Origin: Nocardia jinanensis
Lineage (GTDB): Bacteria; Actinomycetota; Actinomycetes; Mycobacteriales; Mycobacteriaceae
Reading direction: 5' to 3'
DNA: 64,000 nt
Assembly (NCBI RefSeq): GCF_014645735.1
Contig: NZ_BMMH01000030.1
Location: forward strand, 1 to 64,000
Both the position numbers and the translations under genes were made by a program. Below are positions 1 through 9,542 of the stretch, piece after piece (position 1 is the first letter of the stretch; each line of letters begins with the position of its first letter). The notes beneath the pieces were generated by a model. That model made no database searches and was not told the DNA's origin. It was given only the letters and a program-made list of their open reading frames with translations.

Positions 1-110
1 GTCCGTAGGTGGGCGACTATCGAGTGTGTCCAGAGTGGTGCGCCTGCTCAGGCTGGTCGAGGTGCACCTCTGCCTTCACCTTCCGTCTATTCTGGATGGT
101 CGGCGTTTGC

Positions 111-201
111 GGCGGGGCCCGCCCCGGTTCTGGAGCGACAGAGCGAAGGAGCGCAGCGACTGAGCGCCGGAGTGAAGAACCGGGGTTAATAGGGCCCCGC
201 C
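111..201. repeat. imperfect long inverted repeat with GAGCG-rich core
   Basis: The left arm (111-130) and right arm (177-201) pair as GGCGGGGCCC with GGGCCCCGCC and CCCCGGTTC with GAACCGGGG, with a five-base bulge on the right. The core between the arms repeats GAGCG-like words. It lies just before the glycosyltransferase start, so the long open frame reading through it is unlikely to be coding. It resembles the dispersed palindromic repeats of nocardial genomes; no second copy was seen in this window. Confidence 0.55.
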
Positions 202-251
202 CCGCGGCGCCGCAGGCGCCGCCAATAAACACAGCGTTATTGTGGACCGCG

Positions 252-1508
252 ATGCCCATGTCCCGTCCGCGGGACCCGAGCCCACCGGAGAAGCCTCACG
301 TGCGCGAAGTACTTCTGCTCTGCTGGCGTGATACCGGTCATCCACAAGGCGGCGGTAGCGAGCGGTACCTGGAACAGGTAGGCGCGCAACTCGCCGCCCG
401 CGGGGTGCAGGTGACGCTGCGTACCGCCCGCTATCCGGGAGCGCCGAAGCGGGAGCGGATCGGCGGTATCGATATCAGCAGGGGCGGCGGCCGGTTCTCG
501 GTATATCCCCGCGCGCTGGCCGCGATCGCGCTGGGCCGGCTGGGCCTCGGGCCGCTGCGCGGTATCCGGCCCGAAGCCGTGATCGATACCCAGAACGGCA
601 TTCCTTTCTTCGCCCGGCTGGTGTCGGGTGTGCCCACGATCGTGCTGGTCCATCACGGACACCGGGAGCAGTGGCCGGTGGCCGGACGGTTGGTCGGCCG
701 GATCGGCTGGTGGATCGAATCGGTGCTCTCGCCCCGGGTGCACCGGGCCGACCAGTACCTCACCGTTTCGCTGCCCTCGGCCGAAGAACTGTCGACGCTC
801 GGCGTCGACCGGTCCCGGATCGCGGTGGTCCGGAACGGCGCCGAGGCTGTCCCCGCGCATGTGCCCACCGGCACCGCGGCTGTGCGCTCGACCGAGCCCC
901 GGGTGGTGGTGCTGTCGCGGCTCGTCCCGCACAAGCAGATCGAGGACGCGCTCACCGCGGTCGCCCGGTTGCGGAACCGGATCCCCGGGGTACGGCTGGA
1001 TGTTATCGGCGGCGGCTGGTGGGCGGACAAGCTACGTGATGAAGCCGCGGCGCTCGGTATCGCCGATGCGGTGACCTTTCACGGCCACGTCGACGAGGGC
1101 CGTAAGCACGAACTGCTCTCCCGTGCGTGGGTGCACGTACTGCCCTCCCGTAAGGAGGGCTGGGGTCTGGCGGTTATCGAGGCCGCCCAGCACGGTGTGC
1201 CGACCGTCGGTTACCGGTCCTCTCGTGGTCTCACCGATTCCGTCGTCGACGGCGTGACCGGGGTGCTGGCCGACAATGCCGACCAACTGGCCGATATCGT
1301 CGGTGAACTGCTGGACGACGCGGCCGCCCGCACGATCATGGGCGAGAAGGCCCGCGCCCGGGCCCGGGAGTTCTCCTGGGAGCACACTGCCTCCGGTGTG
1401 CACCGGGTGCTGGCGGCCGCGGCTGCGGGCCGGCGGGTCAGTGGGCTCATCTCGGCGGGGGAGGATACGGCCGCCACTGTGCATGTCGAACTCCCCGCCG
1501 GCGCCTGA
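252..1508 (+). CDS. glycosyltransferase family 4 (GT-B), Rv0225-like
   Basis: Cytoplasmic GT-B transferase expected to move a sugar from a nucleotide or lipid donor during envelope glycan synthesis. About 418 residues from the ATG at 252 (a second ATG is at 258). The N-terminal domain has the glycine-rich GGGSERYLEQ segment typical of donor/acceptor binding in GT4. The C-terminal half has VVVLSRLVPHKQIEDAL, then LPSRKEGWGLAVIEAAQHGVPTVGY, which is the GT4 E-x7-E region. The frame is open back to position 9, but that part crosses an inverted repeat and has no family similarity, so I reject the longer start. Its place beside membrane GT-C-like genes matches Rv0225. The substrate is not visible. 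Confidence 0.85.
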   Translation: MPMSRPRDPSPPEKPHVREVLLLCWRDTGHPQGGGSERYLEQVGAQLAARGVQVTLRTARYPGAPKRERIGGIDISRGGGRFSVYPRALAAIALGRLGLGPLRGIRPEAVIDTQNGIPFFARLVSGVPTIVLVHHGHREQWPVAGRLVGRIGWWIESVLSPRVHRADQYLTVSLPSAEELSTLGVDRSRIAVVRNGAEAVPAHVPTGTAAVRSTEPRVVVLSRLVPHKQIEDALTAVARLRNRIPGVRLDVIGGGWWADKLRDEAAALGIADAVTFHGHVDEGRKHELLSRAWVHVLPSRKEGWGLAVIEAAQHGVPTVGYRSSRGLTDSVVDGVTGVLADNADQLADIVGELLDDAAARTIMGEKARARAREFSWEHTASGVHRVLAAAAAGRRVSGLISAGEDTAATVHVELPAGA

Positions 1509-1703
1509 CCCTTCTCCGGTGGTCCGCCGCACCCGGACCTCCTGAACAGCTCGCGCGGCGAATCCCGTACCGGTCGCGCCCGGCCGGTCCCGGCCTCGGC
1601 TCCTGAGCGCGCATATGCCGAAATTCCGATGTCCGGTCTCGACCGGGTGCCGGATCTCTGCGTGTGAACCGGCCCGGATGCCGAATCCGATCACGGTCGG
1701 CCC

Positions 1704-3500
1704 TCAGCGCCGGGCCCGGCGAATCAGGGCACCGTACGCGTAGGTGGCGAGCGGTATCACCAGCAGCAGCGCCCACAGAATATGTGCGGCGACCACCAGG
1801 GACCGGTGTGCCGGCGCGGGTCGCGGCCGCACGTCCGGGACCTGGTAGAGCGCCAGTTCGCCGGTGCTGTGGACCGGCCGCAGCCGCGCCAGGGTCGCCG
1901 CGGAGTTCCCGAGCGGGCCGGGGGTGTCGCGTTCCACCAGGACCCAGCCGACACCGAGCTGTGCCAGCTGATCCGGCGGACCTCCGTCGAGCAGCAGATT
2001 CTCCACTGTCTGCGCACGGGCCCCTTCTCCGGTCACCGTCAGATCGTGGACGGGTAGCGCGCCGGTTTGCAGGACATCGCGCGGCAGCATTCTGGGCGCC
2101 GGGTCCAGGACCGGGGCGGACCCGCTGTAGGGAAAGCGCCGGAACATTCCGCCCGGTAGTACGGCGATATCACCGGGTCCGTCGATCCGTTCGGCGATCT
2201 CGTGCCAGGAATCCGGGTAGCCGATCGCTCGCAGCTGCCCGTCGGCACCCCAGCCCAGGTCGAGCAGCGGCAGGGTGAGCACACCGATGAACAGCGCGGC
2301 GAGTGCCGGCGACCAGCGCGCCGGGCCGTCGGCCGGCCCGGTTCGCGCACCAGTGGGGCCGGCACTTTCTTCGCGCACCTCGCCCTCGCGGCTCCGGCCG
2401 GCGAACCCGAGGCATGCGGCCGCCGCGCAGAGTGCGTAACCGGGGGCGGCCAGCGCCACGAATTTCTGGGTGTCGCGTAGCAGTCCCGCACCGGGGACTT
2501 CGACGACCAGCCATTCCATGAAAGTCAGCCCGGCCGGGGTGGCGGTGAGTGCCGGGACCAGTACTGCCGCGCCGGCCAGCGCGATCAACACCCGGCGGGC
2601 CCGGGTGCGGTCGGGATCGCCATCCGCCGCCACCACTCGCCGGATCCCCAGCGCAACGACTGCGAGCAGCAGAATTGTCGCGAGCGCGGCGATCGGAGTG
2701 GTCCGCGATACCGGTACCGCCTCGGCGTTCCAGATTCCGCCCAGCCCGGCGAGACTGCCCACGGTGGCGAGCCAGGGTTCGGCCCGGGCGGCGAAGGCCG
2801 TGACACCGGCGGGATCGGAGGGTTCGGCCGCGACCCCCGAGGCCGCGGTGGCGACCAGCCACGGTGCGCTGGTGACGGCCATGAGCACGAGTACTCCGGG
2901 ACTGCGTCGCGGGCCTGCCACCAGCAGGGCTACGGTCCCGGCGAGCAGGGCGCCGGTGGGAGTGAGACCGGCGGCCGCGAGGCAGCCGGCCAGCACGGAC
3001 CAGTTCCGGAAACGCTCGAAGCCGCTGTGCCCGGCGGTGCGCAGCCGCAGCGCGGCCGATGCCGTCCACGGTAGGGCGGCATAGCCGGTGAGCAGGCTCC
3101 AATGGCCCTGCAACAGCCGTTCGGCGATATAGGGATTCCAGACCACGAGCGTTGTCGCGACCAGTTGTGCCGCGAGCGGGGCGCCGAGCAGTTCCCGTAC
3201 GAGCACAGCGGCGCCGTATCCGGCGGCCCACAGGGCGGCGAACAGGATGATCTTCACGATCAGTCCACCGTCGATCACCGGGGAGAGCGTGGCGAGCAAC
3301 CAGTCCTGGGGCACCGCCCGCGGGGCGGCATCGCCCAGGCCGAGCGCGGTATCGGTCGGATAGGAACGCGGGGTGCTCACGGCGTCGCGGAGCAGCAGAT
3401 ATCCGGGGCGCAAGAGGGGTGCGGTGATCAGGAGGGTGAGCAGCAGGCTGTAACCGGCCGGGAGCCAGGACATCCACCGGCCTGCTCGTTGCGCGCTCAC
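1704..3500 (-). CDS. polytopic membrane protein, Rv0226c-like
   Basis: About 598 residues from a GTG start. The N-terminal 400 residues contain many hydrophobic spans, with loops such as STPRSYPTDTALGLGDAAPRAVPQDW and WNPYIAERLLQGHW. The latter resembles the early loops of GT-C-fold lipid-linked glycosyltransferases. A soluble extracytoplasmic part follows, with one last span near residues 570-590 and a basic tail (RRARR). Length and position match Rv0226c. It is transcribed towards the glycosyltransferase. A role in handling envelope polysaccharide precursors is inference; no catalytic motif can be assigned with certainty. Confidence 0.75.
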   Translation of the reverse strand: MSAQRAGRWMSWLPAGYSLLLTLLITAPLLRPGYLLLRDAVSTPRSYPTDTALGLGDAAPRAVPQDWLLATLSPVIDGGLIVKIILFAALWAAGYGAAVLVRELLGAPLAAQLVATTLVVWNPYIAERLLQGHWSLLTGYAALPWTASAALRLRTAGHSGFERFRNWSVLAGCLAAAGLTPTGALLAGTVALLVAGPRRSPGVLVLMAVTSAPWLVATAASGVAAEPSDPAGVTAFAARAEPWLATVGSLAGLGGIWNAEAVPVSRTTPIAALATILLLAVVALGIRRVVAADGDPDRTRARRVLIALAGAAVLVPALTATPAGLTFMEWLVVEVPGAGLLRDTQKFVALAAPGYALCAAAACLGFAGRSREGEVREESAGPTGARTGPADGPARWSPALAALFIGVLTLPLLDLGWGADGQLRAIGYPDSWHEIAERIDGPGDIAVLPGGMFRRFPYSGSAPVLDPAPRMLPRDVLQTGALPVHDLTVTGEGARAQTVENLLLDGGPPDQLAQLGVGWVLVERDTPGPLGNSAATLARLRPVHSTGELALYQVPDVRPRPAPAHRSLVVAAHILWALLLVIPLATYAYGALIRRARR

Positions 3501-3576
3501 GGCCAGTCACCCTACGTTCGGTCGGCGCGGCGGGGCGGACCGGTATGCGGACCGAGCTTGGTGGGACACTAGCGCC

Positions 3577-4827
3577 GTGCAGTCCGTTCGCCGTCTCCCC
3601 GCCGTGGCGGACATGACCCTGGTGACCGCGGGCGCGATGACCGCGAATATCGCGAGCTATCTGCTGCAGTTGCTGGCCGGGCGCTGGCTCGGAGTCGCCG
3701 GGTACAGCGAATTCGCCAGCCTGCTCGCGGTGCAGCTGCTGTGTGCGGTACCCGCACTGGCGTTGCAGAACGTAGTGGCGCGTGAGCTCGTGCACGGGGC
3801 CGATATCGCCGCACTGCGGGCGTTGCGCCTGCGGTGTGCGCTCCTGGTGGCGGCGGCGGTCGTGGTGCTGGTACCGGTGGTGAGTGTGGTGCTCGAGGTC
3901 GGTATCGCGGCGTCGGCCGCGGCGCTGGGGTCGGCGCCGGCGCTGGTGGTCCTGGCCGGGGAGCAGGGGGTGCTGCAGGGGGCGCGGCGATTCCGCGGGC
4001 TGGCCGTGGTGCTGGGGGTCGCCGGGATCGCCAAAGTGCTCCCGGCGCTGGTGGTGCTGGCCTCCGGCGGTGGCGCGACCCCGGCGCTGTGGGCCGCCGC
4101 CGCCGGTATCGCCGCCGCCGCGGTGTACGCGCGGATGGTGGCGGGTAGCGGCCGCCGGCCCATATCGGCCGGTGATCCCGGCGCGGCGGCCGCCGCCGAC
4201 CGGCCGGCGGGGGTCGCGGGCGGGCTCGCCGGGGTTTTCGCGGTCCTGCAGGCCGCGCAGGTACAGGCAGCGCTGATGGCGCTGTCCTCCGCCGATCTGA
4301 TCGTGGTCCGGATCGTGCTGGACGAACCCGACGCCAGCCGCTACGCCCTGGGCACCATCGCCACCAAGATCGCATTCTGGTTACCGCAGGCGGTCGGGGT
4401 GGTGCTGTATCCGCGGATGGCGCAACCGGCCTCGTCGGGTTCGGCGGTCCGTTCGGCGCTCGCCGTGCTGTCCGGAATCGGGGTGCTCGCCGTAGCGGGC
4501 GCGGCGGTGGCCGCACCGCTGGCCCCTCTTTTCGCCGGACAGGACTACGCGCCGATCCAGGGACTGCTATGGCTGTTCGCCCTGCACGGCGCGCTCCTGG
4601 CGGTCCTGCAGGGTGCGCTGTTGTCGGCTATCGCGGTGCAGCGGACGGCGCTGGCGGTACTCGCCTGGGCCGGTCTGGTGATCGAGGTGGTCCTCATGCT
4701 CACCCTGGCGAACAGCGTCACCGGGCTGATCGCGACGGCCGCGTCGGTGGCGGCGGTCACCACGACTCTCGTCGCGGTACTGGTCATCCGGACGGCGGCG
4801 GGTCGTCCGGTCCCGGCTCCCGCCTGA
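3577..4827 (+). CDS. oligosaccharide flippase-like membrane protein
   Basis: 416 residues, start GTG. About 12 hydrophobic segments with an early SYLLQLLAGRWLGVAGYSEFASLLAVQ stretch typical of the PST/Wzx-type flippases of the MOP superfamily, and a late LFAGQDYAPIQGLLWLFALHGALLA. Such proteins move polyprenyl-linked sugars across the membrane. It is divergent from the Rv0226c-like gene (76 bases between starts). Its last 44 bases overlap the 3' end of aftD, which lies on the other strand. The context suits export of a glycan precursor; the cargo is unknown. Confidence 0.75.
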   Translation: MQSVRRLPAVADMTLVTAGAMTANIASYLLQLLAGRWLGVAGYSEFASLLAVQLLCAVPALALQNVVARELVHGADIAALRALRLRCALLVAAAVVVLVPVVSVVLEVGIAASAAALGSAPALVVLAGEQGVLQGARRFRGLAVVLGVAGIAKVLPALVVLASGGGATPALWAAAAGIAAAAVYARMVAGSGRRPISAGDPGAAAAADRPAGVAGGLAGVFAVLQAAQVQAALMALSSADLIVVRIVLDEPDASRYALGTIATKIAFWLPQAVGVVLYPRMAQPASSGSAVRSALAVLSGIGVLAVAGAAVAAPLAPLFAGQDYAPIQGLLWLFALHGALLAVLQGALLSAIAVQRTALAVLAWAGLVIEVVLMLTLANSVTGLIATAASVAAVTTTLVAVLVIRTAAGRPVPAPA

Positions 4828-7800
4828 TCCGTGGTAGCGCCGACAGGCCTACCGCGACCACCGCCACCAGTGCGGGGAACTGGACCCACAGCGAATCACC
4901 CATATAACCGCCGGGCATCCGCCACGGGCCGGTCGACAGCGCGGCGGACGAGACCGCGGTACCGATTCCGGCGACCGCCGCGAGGGCGCGGCGAGGTATC
5001 CGGGGCGCGAATCGCAGCGTCGCCGAGCCCGCGACGGCGAGTACGGTGCCGGTCAGCCCGGCGATCAGGGTCGCGGCGGCCGTCAGGCCGAGCGCCGCGA
5101 GTATTCGCGGCGACCACACGGCCGGCGCCGGTGCCACGGGGCCGGTCCGCGGACCACGCGGCACCGCGAGCGCGAGGAGCGGGATCAGCAACAGGAGGCC
5201 GAGGACGATGGCGATCCGGTACCAGCTGTCGATCGGAAAGGAAAGGGTGACCGGACCGGTGGCATCGCCCGGTAGCAGCCAGCCCTGCTGCCAGCCGTCG
5301 ACCACTATCGGCTGGAGTTCACGTCCGTCGGCGGTGTGTGCGGACCAGCCCGCGTTGGTACTCAGCGGGAGGGTCAGCAGCCGGGTCCCGTCGCCCGCGA
5401 CAGGTGCTGGGGCCTGGGTGTTCACCAGTCGCAACCGGTCGACGAAGAACAGGTCCGTCGGCGCCACCAGTACGTCGACCTCGCCGGTCGGTAGGGCGAC
5501 CGGTCGCACGGTTCCGGGCTCGGTGGCCGGGAACGCGCCGGTGTCTTGCGGGAAGTCCGGGCACACCTGGGCGGGAACCGGTTCACCGGAACGTAATTCG
5601 CCCACCGTGGCGGTGACGCTGGTGTGCAGCAACCGGCCGCCCACCGCGATGGTCGGGCCGGTATCGCAGCCGACGGTCACCAACCGCTCCGCCGGGGCGG
5701 GTGGCGGATACTCCGGCCCGAGGACGCCGACCTCGGCGAGTCCGGGCGGCTGGGGCTGGTGGTAGCCGAGTGCGGTCCGGTCCAGTACAGATTCCCAGCT
5801 GCGGATACTCAACTCGATCCGGTCGGTCACCGTGGGATGCAGGTCGATCCGGGAGACTTCGTCGGGGTCCTCGAGTTCCCGGACCTGCGGACCGTTGCCC
5901 AGATTCACCGTGACGGAGGTGGGCGCGGCGGGCAGTCCGCCCACGGAAGGCGTCAATTCCAGCCCGGTCACCAGGGTGGGTTCCGGGAGTTCGATCGTCA
6001 GGGACGGTTTCGGCCCCAGCTTGTCGCGGACGGTGTCCTCCGGCGCGGTCCAGCTGGTGCGGGGGTCACCGTCGGTGGCGGCGAACGCGGAACCACGCAG
6101 ATCACCGACATCGGAGGCGCCGCGCGCCACGGGCCGCGCGGGATCGGTCAGCAAGGCCTCCAGCGCTGGGCCCTGCCGTGGACGGATCATGAGTAGCGGA
6201 TCGACAGTGGCGGGTACGGGAACCGAGAGCGTGCGCCCGAACGGCCCCAGCTCCTCCGGTGCCAGCGCCAGCCCCTTACCGCAGCGGACGCGGTCGGGGC
6301 TGTCGAAACACGCACTGCGGCCGGGAAACTCCTGGCCGAGGTCCCAGCTCGTCACGGTGGCCTCCGGGAGGGGCGGCGGGAGGACGGTCCGATGGCGGAT
6401 CTCGACCGGGACGGGGGCCTCGCGCACGGTGTAGTCGTCCAGACCCAGTTCGCTGATCCCGAACTGGCCACCGGTGCTGCCGCGTTCGGTGCGGATGGCG
6501 GTGATCTTCACCCATTCGGTGGAACCGACCGGCAGTGCGACCGACACCGATTCGCCCGGCTCACTGATCCGCGCCGAGACGCTGCCGTGGTTGGTGCGCA
6601 CCTCCACCCACTTCACCGGGTCGCCTATAGCGGCGGGGGTGGTGGTGAACCGCAGCAGCCCGGACTTGAACGGTTTGTCGAGGTCGAGCCGGATCCATTG
6701 GCCCAGAGCGTATTCACCCGCATTGCTGATCCAGGCGGTCGCCGGATCGCCGTCCACCGCGGCGGCGGTCGAGTTCCCGGGGGCGGCGCCACCGATCTGT
6801 GTGGCATCGGCCGCCGAACTGGACGCGGTGATGGTCGCGCCCGTCCAGCCGCCCTGCACCAGTTCGGCGCCGGGGACGTCGTAGTCGGGGGCCAGGTTGT
6901 GGGTTCGGCGTGCGTCCCCGGGCGCGCGCAGGGCGGAATTGTGGTTGTCGACCTTCCCGAAATCGGTTTCCCGGTTCATCGGGGTGTCGGTCACTGTCAC
7001 CGGGCCGGCCGGCAGCCCCGCCGCGGCGGCGTCGGCGGCCAGCAGGGTGGGTTCGCGCGAGGTGGCAGGGTCGCGGTGCAGGCGTTCCAGGACCTCCGGC
7101 CCGCCCTGAACCACCGGGACCGAATCGAGCGGAACCGTATACGCGCCCGGGAACTGTTCGGGCGCACCGGTTCCGCCGCGCAACTCGGCCGGAGTACCGG
7201 GGACGGGTGCGTCGACCCGGTAGATCTCCACCGCGGGGTAATCGGGGCGCAGATCCGCGTCCACTACGAAATCATCTCTGCCGGAATCATTTTCGACAGT
7301 CTTGCCGAACTCGGCGACCTTGTGCAGGCCCGGCGAACCCTCCACCGCGCTGTGCGCCAGCATCGGTCTGGTCGAGCGGGAGGTATCCGGATCGAGATCG
7401 TTGCGCAGCACCAGCACCCCGATACCTTGCCCGCGCAGGGCGGCGGCCAGCCCGTCGGAGGGCCGTCCGTCGGCGATCAGCCGCTGCACCGAATCCATCG
7501 CCCGGATGGTGCCGGGCGGATTCAGGGGGACCGCGTCGCGCACCGCCCACGGGGTCTCGGCCAGCGCCTGTAAGGGTTCGTCCCGGGTCAGACCCCATAC
7601 CTGACTACCGAACGGGGCGCCGGGAACGACCAGTGCGCGGGTGTCGGCGGCGTTCTCGTGCAACCAGTCCGCAGTCTGCTGCCAGTAGGCGGGGACCTCG
7701 TCATAGGCGCCGCGCGGTGCGAGTTTTCCGGTCCAGGCCAGGGAACTGGACAGTGCGAGCGCGGCGAGTACCAGCATGGCGACCGCGACCCGGCGGTCCC

Positions 7801-9064
7801 GGTGCGGATTGGCGAACGCCGCGCGCCAGACCTCGGGCCGGACCGAGGCGGGCAGCGGGACCCGGGACAGCAACTGGGCGATCCCCAGCACCAGCGGCAG
7901 CCGGATCAGCGGCTCCAGTTTGTGCACATTGCGCAGCGGTGCGCCGCCGGAATCGAGAAACATCCGGATGGGCTCGGCGAACGGTCCGCCCAGGTGTCCC
8001 GCATAGCCCGCGCAGATACCAGTGAGCCCGACGCACAGGATCAGCACCAGCTGTCCGCGCGACGGCATCGACCGCAGTGCCAGCCCCGCCATCCCCACCG
8101 CGGCGATCAGGCCGGTGGCCAGGACCGCGGCGGGCTGGGTGACCAGTACCGCGCCCGCGATCCGCTCCGGGGAGACGAAGGGTGTCCAACTGTTCGTGCC
8201 GCGCAGCACTTCGCCCAGTGAGGCCCACTGCGTGGTGACACCGGAGGATTCGATGTAGTCGAGGAACGGTGGACTCACCCGGCCCAGTAGCAGCAGTGGT
8301 ACCGCCCACCACGCCACCGCGAGCGCGAGCAGCGGCACCCAGGCCAGCGTGAACCGCCACCACGTGCGGTTGGGGCGGAAACTGGCCCACCACAGCAGTG
8401 CGGGAAGGAAGGCGGCCACCGTGGCCACCGCGTTGACCGCTCCCATCAATGCCAATGCGACGGCACTGCCGGCCGGGGACCGCGCTCCGCCGCGCCGATG
8501 CCGGCGGTAGGCGGTGCCGAGCGCGGCGGGTGCGAGCAGAACCCAGGGCGCCAGCATCATGGGCAGCGTCTCCGAGGAGATCGAGCCGACGGTGGTCAGT
8601 ACCCGAGGGGAGAGGGCGAAGGCGGCAGCCGCGATGACCCGCGAGCCGCGGCTGCCGATCCCGAGCGTTTCACAGAGTTTGACCACGCCCCAGAAACCGG
8701 CGAGGAGCAGAAGCGCCCACCAGACGCGCTGAGTGATCCAGGCGGGCAGGTGCAGCAGATCACCGAGGGCGAAGAACGCGCCGTGCGGGAAGAAATAGCC
8801 GTAGGCCTGGTTCTGTACCTGGCCCATCGGTGCCTGGCTGCTCCACAGGTGGCCGGCGCGGGTGAGGAAACCGAGTGGATTCTCGGCGAGATCGTATTTG
8901 GTATCGGCGACGGTGAGGCCGGGGGCTTGCAGGAAGGTCAGCAGGAAGGCGGCGAAGGCCGATCCGAAGAACCAGCGGCGGCCCAGTTCGCCGGTGGGTG
9001 CCGGATCCGGGATGGAACGGGGGGCCGCGTCGGCGGGTTCGACGGGGTCGGACTGGACGGGCAC
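4784..9064 (-). CDS. aftD: alpha-(1->3)-arabinofuranosyltransferase AftD (DUF3367)
   Basis: Giant membrane glycosyltransferase of about 1426 residues, close to the ~1400 of mycobacterial AftD. It adds alpha-1,3-arabinofuranose from decaprenyl-phospho-arabinose to arabinogalactan and lipoarabinomannan on the outer face of the membrane. Residues about 30-480 form the GT-C membrane part, with acidic loop motif LTVADTKYDLAENP. A long periplasmic region follows with at least one discoidin-type carbohydrate-binding module (WIRLDLDKPFKSGLLRF). Hydrophobic spans return in the last ~140 residues. DUF2613 is directly upstream on the same strand, as in M. tuberculosis (Rv0236c/Rv0236A). Its 3' end overlaps the flippase gene. 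Confidence 0.93.
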   Translation of the reverse strand: MPVQSDPVEPADAAPRSIPDPAPTGELGRRWFFGSAFAAFLLTFLQAPGLTVADTKYDLAENPLGFLTRAGHLWSSQAPMGQVQNQAYGYFFPHGAFFALGDLLHLPAWITQRVWWALLLLAGFWGVVKLCETLGIGSRGSRVIAAAAFALSPRVLTTVGSISSETLPMMLAPWVLLAPAALGTAYRRHRRGGARSPAGSAVALALMGAVNAVATVAAFLPALLWWASFRPNRTWWRFTLAWVPLLALAVAWWAVPLLLLGRVSPPFLDYIESSGVTTQWASLGEVLRGTNSWTPFVSPERIAGAVLVTQPAAVLATGLIAAVGMAGLALRSMPSRGQLVLILCVGLTGICAGYAGHLGGPFAEPIRMFLDSGGAPLRNVHKLEPLIRLPLVLGIAQLLSRVPLPASVRPEVWRAAFANPHRDRRVAVAMLVLAALALSSSLAWTGKLAPRGAYDEVPAYWQQTADWLHENAADTRALVVPGAPFGSQVWGLTRDEPLQALAETPWAVRDAVPLNPPGTIRAMDSVQRLIADGRPSDGLAAALRGQGIGVLVLRNDLDPDTSRSTRPMLAHSAVEGSPGLHKVAEFGKTVENDSGRDDFVVDADLRPDYPAVEIYRVDAPVPGTPAELRGGTGAPEQFPGAYTVPLDSVPVVQGGPEVLERLHRDPATSREPTLLAADAAAAGLPAGPVTVTDTPMNRETDFGKVDNHNSALRAPGDARRTHNLAPDYDVPGAELVQGGWTGATITASSSAADATQIGGAAPGNSTAAAVDGDPATAWISNAGEYALGQWIRLDLDKPFKSGLLRFTTTPAAIGDPVKWVEVRTNHGSVSARISEPGESVSVALPVGSTEWVKITAIRTERGSTGGQFGISELGLDDYTVREAPVPVEIRHRTVLPPPLPEATVTSWDLGQEFPGRSACFDSPDRVRCGKGLALAPEELGPFGRTLSVPVPATVDPLLMIRPRQGPALEALLTDPARPVARGASDVGDLRGSAFAATDGDPRTSWTAPEDTVRDKLGPKPSLTIELPEPTLVTGLELTPSVGGLPAAPTSVTVNLGNGPQVRELEDPDEVSRIDLHPTVTDRIELSIRSWESVLDRTALGYHQPQPPGLAEVGVLGPEYPPPAPAERLVTVGCDTGPTIAVGGRLLHTSVTATVGELRSGEPVPAQVCPDFPQDTGAFPATEPGTVRPVALPTGEVDVLVAPTDLFFVDRLRLVNTQAPAPVAGDGTRLLTLPLSTNAGWSAHTADGRELQPIVVDGWQQGWLLPGDATGPVTLSFPIDSWYRIAIVLGLLLLIPLLALAVPRGPRTGPVAPAPAVWSPRILAALGLTAAATLIAGLTGTVLAVAGSATLRFAPRIPRRALAAVAGIGTAVSSAALSTGPWRMPGGYMGDSLWVQFPALVAVVAVGLSALPRIRREPGPDDPPPSG

Positions 9065-9132
9065 CGTGGGTCAGGCGTTTGCCGTCCCCGCCGGAAGGAA
9101 CCGACGGGGACGGGATGAGATCGGGCCGGGTC

Positions 9133-9303
9133 TCAGCGCTTGCCGTATTCGACGCTGTTCAGCAGCGAGCTGTCCGCATTACCGCTGCGGTCGACCTCTG
9201 GGCGGGCGTTCTGCTGCAGCGCGGCGGTGATGGCGAAGACCGCGATCGCGCCCAGCAGGGCGCCGCCGACCGCACTCGCTACACCGGGGACAGCAAACTT
9301 CAT
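9133..9303 (-). CDS. DUF2613 small membrane protein (Rv0236A-like)
   Basis: 56 residues, ATG start at 9303. Residues 2-27 form one hydrophobic segment with glycine pairs (SAVGGALLGAIAVFAITAAL), followed by a short polar tail ending NSVEYGKR. Small DUF2613 proteins sit directly upstream of aftD in mycobacteria, and the pair is kept here with a 68-base gap. A partner or stabilising role for AftD is inference from synteny only. Confidence 0.85.
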   Translation of the reverse strand: MKFAVPGVASAVGGALLGAIAVFAITAALQQNARPEVDRSGNADSSLLNSVEYGKR

Positions 9304-9483
9304 CGCAGCACTCCAAACTCGAAGCAGGCAGATATCTGGGTCAACCTAGCAGGACCGGCGGGGTCCGGGTAGGCACCGTCGGGTGTTTCACCCTAACGGT
9401 TGCCGATACCCCCGCCCGCACCGCCGTGGATATCGAGCCCGGGGGGCACCGTCCCCTTCCGATACCTGGATCAGCAGAGTCTT

Positions 9484-9519
9484 CCCGGCCGACTCCGCGG
9501 CCCGGCGGAGTCGGCCGGG
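9484..9519. terminator. strong hairpin downstream of entC
   Basis: A 15-base perfect stem (CCCGGCCGACTCCGC paired with its complement) around a six-base loop, 23 bases past the entC stop on the minus strand. There is no clear U-run, as is common for actinobacterial terminators. Confidence 0.6.
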
Positions 9520-9542
9520 TCGTGCCACCGGGATCGGTGGAT

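Noticed and set aside
2170..3795. 541-residue leftward frame
   Set aside because: Another frame of the Rv0226c-like membrane gene; Arg-rich with no domain.
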